64,000 nt of DNA, from positions 31,500 to 95,499 of the forward strand of contig NZ_VIQM01000009.1 of the NCBI RefSeq assembly GCF_008520265.1, read 5' to 3'. This stretch comes from Sphingobacterium cavernae (GTDB lineage Bacteria; Bacteroidota; Bacteroidia; Sphingobacteriales; Sphingobacteriaceae). The position numbers and the translations under genes were made by a program. Under the pieces are notes generated by a model. That model did no database searches and was not told the DNA's origin. It saw only the letters and a list, made by a program, of their open reading frames with translations. This document shows positions 26,752 to 35,500 of this stretch, in pieces (within the stretch, counting starts at the first letter, position 1; each line of letters opens with the position of its first letter).

Positions 26752-27402
26752 TTATACCCTAGCAAACTTTGCGTACAACTTCCAAAAAGATTGCTGATTT
26801 TCTTCCGTAAAAACAGCTTCCTTCCAATCGTTAAGTTTTAACTTTATTTGCTTGTCAGCTACTTCGTATTGTCCAAAAAACATATCTTCACCTTCTAAGT
26901 AAAAACCAATTTTTAAATCTAATATATGCAGTATATCAATCTCTACATGCTCAAAAAAAAGAATTGTCCCTTCTTCAAAAGAAAAATCAGCAGGATTTGA
27001 AATTATATCCGAATTTTCCACAGCCAACATACTGTGTTTATTATATATTGGGAAATATATATGAGGCAGTTCTTTTAATTCAACCACTGAATTATTTTGC
27101 AAATATTCCCGATTCAAAAAAGGTATTTCTGTTAAAGCTTTTGAATTTAATTGAATTGACTTTTCAAAGTGATCCTCAAAATTTAAAATTTCGTTAACTG
27201 TCAATTGCTTTTCGAGAAGCTCAGATATCGGAATGCTAAAATATTTTGCAATCTGCAGAATTACTTCTATTCGTGGTTCTGCACGAAATTCCTCATATGA
27301 GGAAATATTACCTCTAGTCAAGTTAAATAACTCTGCAAAAGCTTGCTGACTTAACCCTTTCACCTTTCTAAGCTTCTTAATATTATTACCAATTTGACTC
27401 AT
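26752..27402 (-). CDS. XRE-family transcriptional regulator
   Basis: The 216-residue protein has an N-terminal helix-turn-helix domain (residues about 5-60, IKKLRKVKGLSQQAFAELFN, then TRGNISSYEEF), close to the Cro/C1 pattern. The C-terminal 150 residues may sense a ligand; the region is not a clear S24 peptidase because no Ser-Lys pair is evident. The gene is divergent from the PspA/flotillin operon with only 92 bases between start codons. Palindromes in that gap suggest that it regulates itself and the operon. Effector and target are not known from sequence. Confidence 0.85.
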   Translation of the reverse strand: MSQIGNNIKKLRKVKGLSQQAFAELFNLTRGNISSYEEFRAEPRIEVILQIAKYFSIPISELLEKQLTVNEILNFEDHFEKSIQLNSKALTEIPFLNREYLQNNSVVELKELPHIYFPIYNKHSMLAVENSDIISNPADFSFEEGTILFFEHVEIDILHILDLKIGFYLEGEDMFFGQYEVADKQIKLKLNDWKEAVFTEENQQSFWKLYAKFARV

Positions 27403-27407
27403 TGAAA

Positions 27408-27491
27408 AAAATAATTAGAATTATTTTGCAAAAATATTTTGCACTACTTATATTTACGCTAACATTATAAGCAAATATATAAAATAATTAG
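27408..27491. promoter_or_regulatory. Candidate XRE operators in the divergent control region
   Basis: Three elements lie between the divergent start codons: an inverted repeat at 27408-27427 (arms AAAATAATT and AATTATTTT), a second at 27428-27442 (arms GCAAAA and TTTTGC), and a repeat of AAAATAATTAG at 27481-27491 identical to 27408-27418. One copy is next to each start codon, as expected for a regulator controlling both directions. AT-richness could produce some of this by chance. Confidence 0.5.
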
Positions 27492-27494
27492 CCA

Positions 27495-27884
27495 ATGAAC
27501 TTCAAAACTGTTGAAAAATTTATTCTCGATTTGGATTACACCATTATCAGCAAGAATGAGAATGAAGGTTTTTTTCTGATTGAAAACAATTTTGATGGCA
27601 TTAAGAATCTGATAATTGGAGTTACACCTCCGATAATCATTTTCGAACAACATCTATTTTCTTTGCATTCGGACAACTTGCATATTTTCAAATCGCTCTT
27701 GATTAAAAATAGAGATATCATTCATGGAGCATTTGCACTTACCGAAGATGGCAAGCGTGTGATTTTTAGGTACACTTTACAATTGCACAACCTGGATCAA
27801 AATGAATTTGATGCGGCTATTAATTCGCTTTCTTTATTGCTAGGCGAGTACAAGGAACAACTTATAGAATTTTCAAAGAAATAA
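27495..27884 (+). CDS. CesT/YbjN-like small protein, first gene of the PspA operon
   Basis: This 129-residue cytoplasmic protein resembles the type III chaperone/YbjN fold in strand-helix pattern, ending GAFALTEDGKRVIFRYTLQL and LDQNEFDAAINSLSLLLGEY. Proteins of this kind (YjfI-, YbjN- or Tir-chaperone-like) are often found directly before PspA genes. It begins 4 bases after an AAAATAATTAG repeat and ends 8 bases before the pspA ATG. It may act as a partner or adaptor for PspA; this is inferred from position. Confidence 0.65.
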   Translation: MNFKTVEKFILDLDYTIISKNENEGFFLIENNFDGIKNLIIGVTPPIIIFEQHLFSLHSDNLHIFKSLLIKNRDIIHGAFALTEDGKRVIFRYTLQLHNLDQNEFDAAINSLSLLLGEYKEQLIEFSKK

Positions 27885-27892
27885 ATCGTGTG

Positions 27893-28585
27893 ATGAATAT
27901 TTTTAAAAGACTTTTAAAAATCGGACAAGCAGAAATTCATGCTTTGGTCGATAAGATGGAAAATCCAATTCATTTGATTGAAAAAGGAATTGAAGAAATG
28001 AAACAACAGCTATCAGAATTGACGGAAGCTTATATAACGAATCGAGCGCATTTAATACGAAGCGAGAATCTTGCTAAAAATAAGTTGAATGATGCAACGA
28101 GTTATGAATATAAAGCCATGTTGTTGTTACAGAAAGCCCATCAACAAGAAATTGACGCAGCAAAAGCTGATCAACTTGCATTGGAAGCGCTGAATATTAA
28201 GAAAAAATTGACCTCTGAGGCAGCAGAAATCACAAACGAAGTGACAATATATTCTGAAAAAAACAATTTACTTAACAGTAAAATTGATATATTAAAGTTC
28301 AATATTGCAAAGTGGGAAAAAGAGCTAAGTACGTTGAAAGCGAAAAAATTAATAAATAAAGCTTCTGAATTTGCAAATAGACAAATGGCCAATATAGACA
28401 ACAACAGCACAATTGAGCTTCTGGAAAAGATGAAGACCAAATTGGAGCATCAAGAAGCGTATAATGAGGCATTGGAAGAATACAGTCAGCAGCATACAGA
28501 GAATGAAATAGACTATTTGCTCCGCAAATCGGATACAACCAACGAAGAATTAGAAGCATTAAAGCGTAAAATTAACAACACTTAA
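27893..28585 (+). CDS. pspA: PspA/IM30-family membrane-stress protein
   Basis: PspA/IM30 proteins are ESCRT-III-like coiled coils that bind stressed membranes and preserve the proton gradient. The 230-residue protein is almost wholly helical. Its start, MNIFKRLLKIGQAEIHALVD followed by KMENPIHLIEKGIEEM, matches the PspA helix-0/helix-1 region, and long coiled-coil helices follow (about 30-190). The ATG at 27893 is preferred over a GTG one codon upstream. It is followed in 2 bases by a PLDc_N-like gene, in an operon with flotillin. Confidence 0.9.
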   Translation: MNIFKRLLKIGQAEIHALVDKMENPIHLIEKGIEEMKQQLSELTEAYITNRAHLIRSENLAKNKLNDATSYEYKAMLLLQKAHQQEIDAAKADQLALEALNIKKKLTSEAAEITNEVTIYSEKNNLLNSKIDILKFNIAKWEKELSTLKAKKLINKASEFANRQMANIDNNSTIELLEKMKTKLEHQEAYNEALEEYSQQHTENEIDYLLRKSDTTNEELEALKRKINNT

Positions 28586-28587
28586 AG

Positions 28588-28836
28588 ATGAACAATTTAA
28601 TATTTATAAATATCGGAACAGCCGAAATGTTTATGCTCGTCATTATGAGTTTTCTAGTATTGATTCCACTAATTATGGCTGGCGGAGCACTTTGGGATTT
28701 GCACAAAAGAGATTTTTCACATAAAACTACAGACAAGATATTGATCATACTTTTGATACTTTGTGCGCCATTCATTGGCACATTAGTCTACATATTAATA
28801 ATACGAAATCATTATCCAGTAAAATTAGCAGTATGA
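28588..28836 (+). CDS. PLDc_N-like small membrane protein
   Basis: This is an 82-residue protein with two membrane helices (about 14-36 and 48-70). The second ends CAPFIGTLVYILIIRNHYP, closely following the PLDc_N motif found at the N-terminus of cardiolipin synthases and in stand-alone PspC-like or negative-regulator peptides. It starts 2 bases after pspA and its stop overlaps the next start codon (ATGA). It is probably a membrane partner in the PspA system. Confidence 0.75.
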   Translation: MNNLIFINIGTAEMFMLVIMSFLVLIPLIMAGGALWDLHKRDFSHKTTDKILIILLILCAPFIGTLVYILIIRNHYPVKLAV

Positions 28837-29027
28837 AAAGATTTGAATATAAAACGGTAAAAGTTGAGCCAAAAGGTTTTTGGGGGACATTATTAGAACC
28901 AGAGGAAATAGACAAAATTCTTAACGAATTTGGCCGACAAGGATGGGAACTGGTAAGTGTGCAAGACCTTACCTTCGGTGGTAATTCTTGGACATTCCAT
29001 TATACATTTAAAAGAGAAATAATTTAA
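28833..29027 (+). CDS. DUF4177 small protein
   Basis: This is a 64-residue protein with the DUF4177 pattern FEYKTVKV, EEIDKILNEFGRQGWELVSV and FTFKRE-like ending (HYTFKREII). The true start is the ATG at 28833, overlapping the previous stop as ATGA; a longer reading from upstream would run through the PLDc_N-like gene. The fold is a small beta-alpha-beta unit. It is translationally coupled within the PspA operon; its role is unknown. Confidence 0.8.
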   Translation: MKRFEYKTVKVEPKGFWGTLLEPEEIDKILNEFGRQGWELVSVQDLTFGGNSWTFHYTFKREII

Positions 29028-29045
29028 TTTTAACGCACCAAAATT

Positions 29046-29723
29046 ATGTCCGAAGTTATAAATATCCTTTTTAATCCACTGCCAAATGCAATAATGACGC
29101 TGTTAACAGGATTGTCGCTATTGTATTGGTTGTTTACGATACTGATGGGTGATGGTTTTGATTTTGGCGGAACAGATGTTGATGCAAATTTTGAAGGAGC
29201 TGACGTACAAGATATAGAAGGTGACACAACTATAGATGGAAACACAGAACCATCGTTCATCGCGAAAGCTATGGATTTTATTAATATTGGTAAAGCTCCT
29301 TTGATGGTAATCGTTACACTTTTCAAATTTATTGGATGGCTTATTACGATTGCGACATCGCTACTTTTTCATCTTGGTAGTTACGGATGGAAATCAGTAT
29401 GGATATTAATCCCAATACTTGTTTTGACCTATTTCTTGATGCATTATGTAACAATACCAGTAGTTAAGCTGTACCAAAAAGTAGGTTATTCCGGTGAAGA
29501 AGCTCTAGAATTTTTGGGCAGAATAGGAAAAATGCGTTCGAGCATCAAAGGTGAAAGTATTGGTTCTGTCGAATTATTGATTCAGCAAGATGTCATCCGA
29601 CTAAATGTAAAAAGTGTGGATGGTTCAGAAATTCGCTATGATGATGAAGTCACCATTGTGGATGAGGCTGCAGACAAAAAATACTATTATGTTCAGAAAA
29701 ATATAAACCTAAATAACTTTTAA
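29046..29723 (+). CDS. YqiJ/NfeD-like OB-fold membrane protein
   Basis: The 225-residue protein has an N-terminal membrane segment (about 10-35), a short acidic loop (GDGFDFGGTDVDANFEGADV), two more helices (about 85-140) and a C-terminal beta-rich domain (about 150-225, LGRIGKMRSSIKGESIGSVE) resembling an OB fold. This is the layout of YqiJ/YuaF proteins, which pair with flotillins. It lies 21 bases before the flotillin gene, as in E. coli yqiJ-yqiK and in Bacillus yuaF-floT, supporting the call. Confidence 0.78.
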   Translation: MSEVINILFNPLPNAIMTLLTGLSLLYWLFTILMGDGFDFGGTDVDANFEGADVQDIEGDTTIDGNTEPSFIAKAMDFINIGKAPLMVIVTLFKFIGWLITIATSLLFHLGSYGWKSVWILIPILVLTYFLMHYVTIPVVKLYQKVGYSGEEALEFLGRIGKMRSSIKGESIGSVELLIQQDVIRLNVKSVDGSEIRYDDEVTIVDEAADKKYYYVQKNINLNNF

Positions 29724-29744
29724 AAAATAAAACTTAAACATATC

Positions 29745-31862
29745 ATGATTACTAATCAATTATTATTTATCGATGGACTAACAGGGATTGTGCTCATAGC
29801 AGTTGGTGCTGTAGTCTTTATCATCATCGCATTTTTTGTGGTTCTTAGTATGTTCTACAAAAAAATTCCTCAAGGAAAAGCGATTGTACGTACGGGTGTA
29901 GGAGGCTCGAATGTAGCTTTCAACAAAGGTATGTACGTCATTCCGGTATTCCATAAAATGGAAGTAATGGATATTTCTGTCAAGAAAATCGAAATCAACC
30001 GTATGCAAGGTGATGGCTTGATATGTAAAGATAATATCCGTGCAGATATAAAAGTTGCGTTCTTCGTACGTGTCAACAAATCCGTTGACGACGTAATCAA
30101 CGTAGCTCAAAACTTAGGTTGTGACCGTGCAAGTGAGCCAGAAACATTAAAAAATATCTTCGAGTCTAAATTTTCAGAAGCACTTAAGACTGTAGGTAAA
30201 AAATTCGATTTCATCGAATTGTACGAAGCTCGTCGTGAGTTTCGTGATGAGATCTTGAATATTATCGGTACGGATTTGAATGGTTATATCTTGGATGACT
30301 GTGCTATTGACTATTTGGAACAAACAGAATTGAAATTCTTGAGTCCTGACAACATTTTGGATTCCGAAGGTATCAAAAAAATCACGGAGTTGACCTCTAA
30401 ACAAAATATGAATGCAAACTTGATTCGTCGTGAAGAAGAAAAAGTAATCAAAAAACAAGATGTAGAAGCACGTGAAGCGATTTTGGAATTAGAACGTCAA
30501 TTGGCTGAAAAAGAAGAAAAGCAGCGTCGTGAGATTGAAAATATCAAATCTCGTGAAGAAGCTGAAATCATTAAAGTACGTGAAGAAGAGCGTCTAAAAT
30601 CCGAGACTGTTCGTATCTCTACGGAGGAAGCATTGGCTATTCAAGAAGAAAACAAGATGCGCCAGATTATCATTGCAGAGAAAAATAAACTTCGTACGGA
30701 TGCAGTAGAAACAGAACGCGTAGAGAAAGACCGTGCGTTGGAAGCTACAGAGCGTGAGCGTATTGTGACTTTGGCGCAAATCGATAAACAACGCTCGGTG
30801 GAGACGGAACAAAAATCTATTCAGAATGTCATCAAAGAGCGCGTTCAATTGGAGAAAGGCGTAATTGAAGAACAACAAGCTGTCAAAGATGTAGAGGTAT
30901 TCCGTGAAGTTGAGCGTAAGAAACAAGCTGGTGTTATTGCGGCTTCGCAGGAAGCTGAAGAGCGCTTGATTGCGACTGTGAAAGCTGCTGAAGCAGCGAA
31001 AATCGCAGCTGAACAAGAGGCGGAGAAAAAAGTAATCGATGCAGAAGCTGCACGCAAAATAGCGGAGAAAAAAGCACAAGAATTATTAATCGAAGCGGAA
31101 GCGAAGAAAGAAGCATCTGCAAAAGAAGCGGAAGCACGTAAAATCATTGCGGAAGCAAAAGCCAAAGAAGAAGCGGCTATCGGTTTATCAGAAGCGGAAG
31201 TAATGGTTGCGAAAGCTGAAGCAGAGGAGATTCAAGGCACTAAAGAAGCTTCAGTTATTGAGAAAAAGGCAGAAGCGTTACGTAAAGAAGGTTTAGCACA
31301 AGCAGAAGTTGTTCGTGAGAAAGCTTTAGCAGAAGCTAAAGGAATTGAAGAAAAAGCTTCGGCAATGAAGCAATTGGATGGTGTAGGTAAAGAGCACGAG
31401 GAGTTCAAATTGCAATTGCAGAAAGAGCGCGACATCGAATTGGCACATATCAATATTCAAAAAGACATCGCAGGTGCACAAGCTTCGGTATTGTCAGAAG
31501 CATTGAAATCTGCGAAAATTGACATCGTGGGCGGTGAGACATTGTTCTTTGAGAATATCGTGCGTCAGGTTTCTAATGCGAAAGGTTTTGACAAATTGAT
31601 TGATAATTCGCAACACGCCACTGACATTATGAATTCTTTATTAGGCCCTGACGGCAAAGGTGATTTAGCGGAAAAAGTTCGCGCGTTAGCAGATAAGTAT
31701 GGCATCTCAACAAATGACATTAAAAACCTTACTGTTTCCGCTGCTTTAATCAAATTGCAACAAGCCGCTTCATCAGAAGATAACGAAGAAGATAAAGGAT
31801 TTATTAATTCACTATTCGGCATTGCAAAAAGTTTAGGTATTTCGAATAAGAAGCTAAGTTAG
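29745..31862 (+). CDS. Flotillin-family (SPFH) membrane-domain scaffold
   Basis: This 705-residue protein is a large flotillin (YqiK type). A membrane anchor spans about residues 12-40, followed by the SPFH/PHB domain (about 45-210, beginning KIPQGKAIVRTGVGG). A long Glu-Ala-Lys coiled coil occupies about 235-560, with many AEAKA and EAEA repeats, followed by a C-terminal region. Flotillins form large oligomers that organise membrane microdomains. It follows the YqiJ-like gene and precedes, after a broken transposase, the DUF3686 ATPase gene. Codon usage matches its neighbours. Confidence 0.93.
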   Translation: MITNQLLFIDGLTGIVLIAVGAVVFIIIAFFVVLSMFYKKIPQGKAIVRTGVGGSNVAFNKGMYVIPVFHKMEVMDISVKKIEINRMQGDGLICKDNIRADIKVAFFVRVNKSVDDVINVAQNLGCDRASEPETLKNIFESKFSEALKTVGKKFDFIELYEARREFRDEILNIIGTDLNGYILDDCAIDYLEQTELKFLSPDNILDSEGIKKITELTSKQNMNANLIRREEEKVIKKQDVEAREAILELERQLAEKEEKQRREIENIKSREEAEIIKVREEERLKSETVRISTEEALAIQEENKMRQIIIAEKNKLRTDAVETERVEKDRALEATERERIVTLAQIDKQRSVETEQKSIQNVIKERVQLEKGVIEEQQAVKDVEVFREVERKKQAGVIAASQEAEERLIATVKAAEAAKIAAEQEAEKKVIDAEAARKIAEKKAQELLIEAEAKKEASAKEAEARKIIAEAKAKEEAAIGLSEAEVMVAKAEAEEIQGTKEASVIEKKAEALRKEGLAQAEVVREKALAEAKGIEEKASAMKQLDGVGKEHEEFKLQLQKERDIELAHINIQKDIAGAQASVLSEALKSAKIDIVGGETLFFENIVRQVSNAKGFDKLIDNSQHATDIMNSLLGPDGKGDLAEKVRALADKYGISTNDIKNLTVSAALIKLQQAASSEDNEEDKGFINSLFGIAKSLGISNKKLS

Positions 31863-31875
31863 TGTCATCACTAAA

Positions 31876-32337
31876 ATGGCTAATACCTACACGCAATTGT
31901 ATATTCAGTTTGTCTTTGTTGTCAAATTCAGACAAGCCTTGATTACTACGTCTTGGGAAGATAGATTGCACAAATACATCATTGCGATTGTTCAAAATAA
32001 TGGGCACAAGGTATTAGCCATAAATTCAACATCTGACCATGTTCATTTATTTATAGGGTTAAATCCGAATCAGTCTATTTCAGAGTTAATGCGATAAGTA
32101 AAGCATGAGTCGTCACAATTTATAAATGAGCACAAACTGTCAAAGACTTTATTCCGATGGCGAGAGGGATATGGTGCATTTAGTTATAGTCAATCGCAAA
32201 TACAAACTGTTATTCGGTATATAGAAAGACAAAAAGAGCATCATAAAAAAGTGACTTTTAGAGATGAATACCTAGAGCTATTAAACGCTTTTGAAATAGA
32301 TTATAATGAGAAATACATTTTCAAGGAGCTAGAGTAA
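31876..32337 (+). pseudogene. REP-associated tyrosine transposase (IS200-like), inactivated by a nonsense codon
   Basis: The frame encodes a Y1/IS200-type transposase of 153 residues. The HUH motif is at His55 and His57 (SDHVHLFIG), and the catalytic tyrosine probably lies in GYGAFSYSQSQ at Tyr104. Codon 74 (32095-32097) is TAA and interrupts LMR*VKHESS, where relatives have an acidic codon; a single G-to-T change of GAA would explain it. The frame is otherwise open to the stop at 32335-32337. Nearby palindromic repeats fit a REP-associated (RAYT) element. It should be inactive unless the stop is read through. Confidence 0.83.
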
Positions 32338-32392
32338 TGTTGCGTACCTAAAGGCTCGCTCGAAGTATTCAAGCTTAACTTTATATAGAGCA

Positions 32393-32411
32393 TTTACCCC
32401 TACGGGGTAAA
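32393..32411. repeat. Palindrome downstream of the transposase
   Basis: TTTACCCC and GGGGTAAA form a perfect 8-base stem around TAC. It lies between the dead transposase and the two REP-like repeats and may be a third, different member of the set. Confidence 0.55.
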
Positions 32412-32470
32412 ACTTTTTACAAACAAAAATAGTGAGAGCTATACTATATTGCATTAAGGATTACTATATA

Positions 32471-32499
32471 ATCACTCCAGAGGAGTGAAAGCTATGTAA
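32471..32499 (+). repeat. REP-like palindromic repeat, copy 1
   Basis: The unit has a stem CACTCC/GGAGTG followed by a conserved tail AAGCTATGTAA. A second copy lies 53 bases further on. The structure (small hairpin with conserved flank, beside a Y1 transposase) is that of REP sequences moved by RAYT enzymes. Confidence 0.65.
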
Positions 32500-32523
32500 A
32501 AAGCATAAAAATACAAACTATGT

Positions 32524-32553
32524 ATCACTCCGTTAGGAGTGTAAGCTATGTAA
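32524..32553 (+). repeat. REP-like palindromic repeat, copy 2
   Basis: It has the same stem CACTCC/GGAGTG and the same tail AAGCTATGTAA as copy 1, with one extra base in the loop. It ends 3 bases before the ATG of the DUF3686 ATPase, so it forms that gene's immediate leader. Confidence 0.68.
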
Positions 32554-32556
32554 CCA

Positions 32557-35500
32557 ATGACAGAAGATAATAAAACAACACTCCACAAAGGTGATACTTT
32601 AGATACAGGCTCATACGAAATCATTCGCAAGCGCCTTTTGACGCAACGTGATGATTTAGCAAAGCGTGTGAATGAGCTTAATTCAGCGCGCAAGGAAGTC
32701 TTCAATTCAACAAGTTTTATATTGAAAGCTAACCAACGCATCACAACTGAAAATAACTGTGTGGCGCGTGGCATTATAGCACTTGACAATATTTGTATTT
32801 TCGGGTACAACGTGCATTTCGGATTACGTACAGAGATTAAATTGGAGGATGTATTCAGTATTTACGCGTTTGAAGACAATCACTTTAATCCTCTTTCTCT
32901 TGATTTAATCAACGATCCTAATTTTATTACAGACTACCAAAATCTTTATAAATATTACCGCGACTCCATATTTTCGAAGTTCCGCAGAACGGAAAATTTT
33001 CTATATATGATTTTCCAAACAAGCAAAAATGCGGAAGACAGAAAAGCGTTTAAATGGTTAATAAAAGGCGATAAACTTATCTATCAAGATGACCGTAGTA
33101 TTCATGAGGTCAAATTACCTATACAGCATGAATTCTCTTGGACCAAAACGACTTTAGAAGATCGAAGGCTAGGTAAATTTCCACACATTTCAATTCTGGA
33201 TAAAGTCTTCATCGAAGCACTGCATGGCGATATCACGTTCAAAATTGAGAATAACACAGATTCTGGGCAGGGAATTTATTCGGAAAAAGTAGCTAATACG
33301 GATCAACAACTGGATGATGCGGATTATTACTTTGCAGATCTCGGAAATTTAATTGCCGTTCGTGTGAAGCCTTATCAAGAAGATTTTAGAGCTTACATTT
33401 TCAATCAACGCACCAAAGAGGTTGTCAACATCAAATCCTTGAATGAATCGGCAATTTTGTTGCCTGATAATCAAGGTATAATATTTTCTAATGGTTATTA
33501 TTTACAGAACGGCACATACAAAGTATTTGATAATATCTTTGAAGATGTTTCCTTCTTGCGCAGAATTGCCTCACCTAACGGTGAAGATTTCTTGTATGTA
33601 TTTACACAATCGGAGACCAACACTTATATTTTGATGTCATACAACATCATTCAGCAAGCGGTTGAGACTCCAATTATCTGTAATGGTTTTACAGTTTTTG
33701 ATGATGGCTCGTTGATTTATTTCCGAACTGAGGCTGAGGCAACACGTCATCATCAGGTACAGATTTGGGAAACGCCGTACATGGCAATCTTACAAGAAAA
33801 CACCGAAAGACGCGATGACCCAGTGTACAAAGTAGGCAATAAGCAAATTGTACAAGCAATGGCCGAAGTACAAGAAGTTGTGCAATTAGTCAACAAAGAA
33901 GATAGCTATGAAGGGCTTTATGAGGATATTCTGCGCAAAACCAATGGAATATTAGATAGTTATTTTTGGATTAATGATCCTGCATTAAAAAATTTGGGCG
34001 AACCACTAAAGCAGATCTCGGAAGTTGCGAACACCGCAATAGATGAATTTGTAAAAGTACAAACACTGCGCAAACATGCCTTAGAAGTTGTAGAAAACAC
34101 GCATAAGAAATTAGAAAATCTCGTGTTTCAGATCAACAGCACAACTGTTGAAAAGCTGGATCAGTTGGTACATCAATTGGCGGATTCGCGTAAACTGCAA
34201 GGTGAGATTATTGACCTGAAAAATGTAAAATACACCGACGAAACACAAATTACTAAACTTTCGGAGCAAATTGAAAAAATTGCCGTTGACCTTTCTGACA
34301 AGACTGTTGCTTTCTTATTGAAAGATGAAGCCCTCCTATCTTACGAAGAACGTGTCATTGAGCAAAAGAAAAAAGTAGAAGAAATTACCAAAGCTTTTGA
34401 CGCCAAAGAAGTTGAAGAAAACAATATAGCTATTTCTTCTGAATTGGAATTGTTGATTGATATTCTCAATAGTCTTAAGATCGAAGATGCTACACAAACA
34501 ACTAAAATCATTGAGAAAATATCGTTGATATTTTCATCATTGAACGAAGTTCGTGCACAACTTACACGCAAATTGAGTTCTTTGCGAAGTAAAGAAGCCG
34601 TGGCCGAATTTTCGGCACAATTGACTTTGTTGGAACAGTCGGTGACAAATTACTTGGAACTTTCGACTTCGGCTGATAAGGTGGACGAATATTACACAAA
34701 GATTGTTGTTCAGCTTGAAGAATTAGATAGCAAGTTTTCGGAATTTGATGATTTTGCGTTGAAAATAGCGGACAAGCGCGATGAAATTATCAAAGCTTTC
34801 AATGCGCGACGTGAACAAATTGTGGAGCAGCTCAATAAAAGAAGTTCTTCTTTGGAGCAGATTGGTTTGCGCGTTCTCAAAAACATTGAGAATAAATCCA
34901 AAACATTCAACGCGCGTGAAGAAATTCTAAGTTTCTATGCTTCAGATTTGATGATTAACAAGATTCGTGAACTTATCACCGAACTGAAATTTTTAAATGA
35001 CGTTTCTAAAGCTGAAAACTTAGAGAATTTACTTAAAAAATCACAGGAAGACGCATTGCGCGTTTTACGCGACAAGACGGAGCTCTATGTTGATGGCGAT
35101 AATATTATTGCCCTTGGCAAGCACAAATTTACGGTCAATAAACAACCGCTCAGTCTGACTTTGCTTCGTCGCAACGAAGAATTGTATTACCATCTGACAG
35201 GCACGAGTTTTTACCAAAAAGTAAAAAGTGAAGAAATTCTGTCGTTTCAAGATATTTGGGAGCAAGAACTAGTTTCGGAGAACAAGGCTGTATATCGTGC
35301 TGAATATTTAGCCTTCAAAACATTTTTAGCTTCGCTAGATCAAGAAACTTTTAGTGCAGAAGAATTTATCACACAAACGGTAGAACAAAATTATTCGGAA
35401 AATTACATCAAAGGTGTTCACAATTACGATGCATTGTTGATTTATCAAGCTATCAAAACGATGGATGATAAAATGGAACTACTTCGCTATTCGCCAAAAC

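Noticed and set aside
30594..31165. Long minus-strand frames across the flotillin gene
   Set aside because: The Glu/Ala/Lys repeats of the coiled coil give stop-free antisense frames with Phe/Cys/Leu-rich content of no known family.
32393..32553. CRISPR-like array in the region of short palindromes
   Set aside because: Only two related copies exist, spacing is irregular, no cas genes are near, and a Y1 transposase beside them explains the repeats as REP-like elements.
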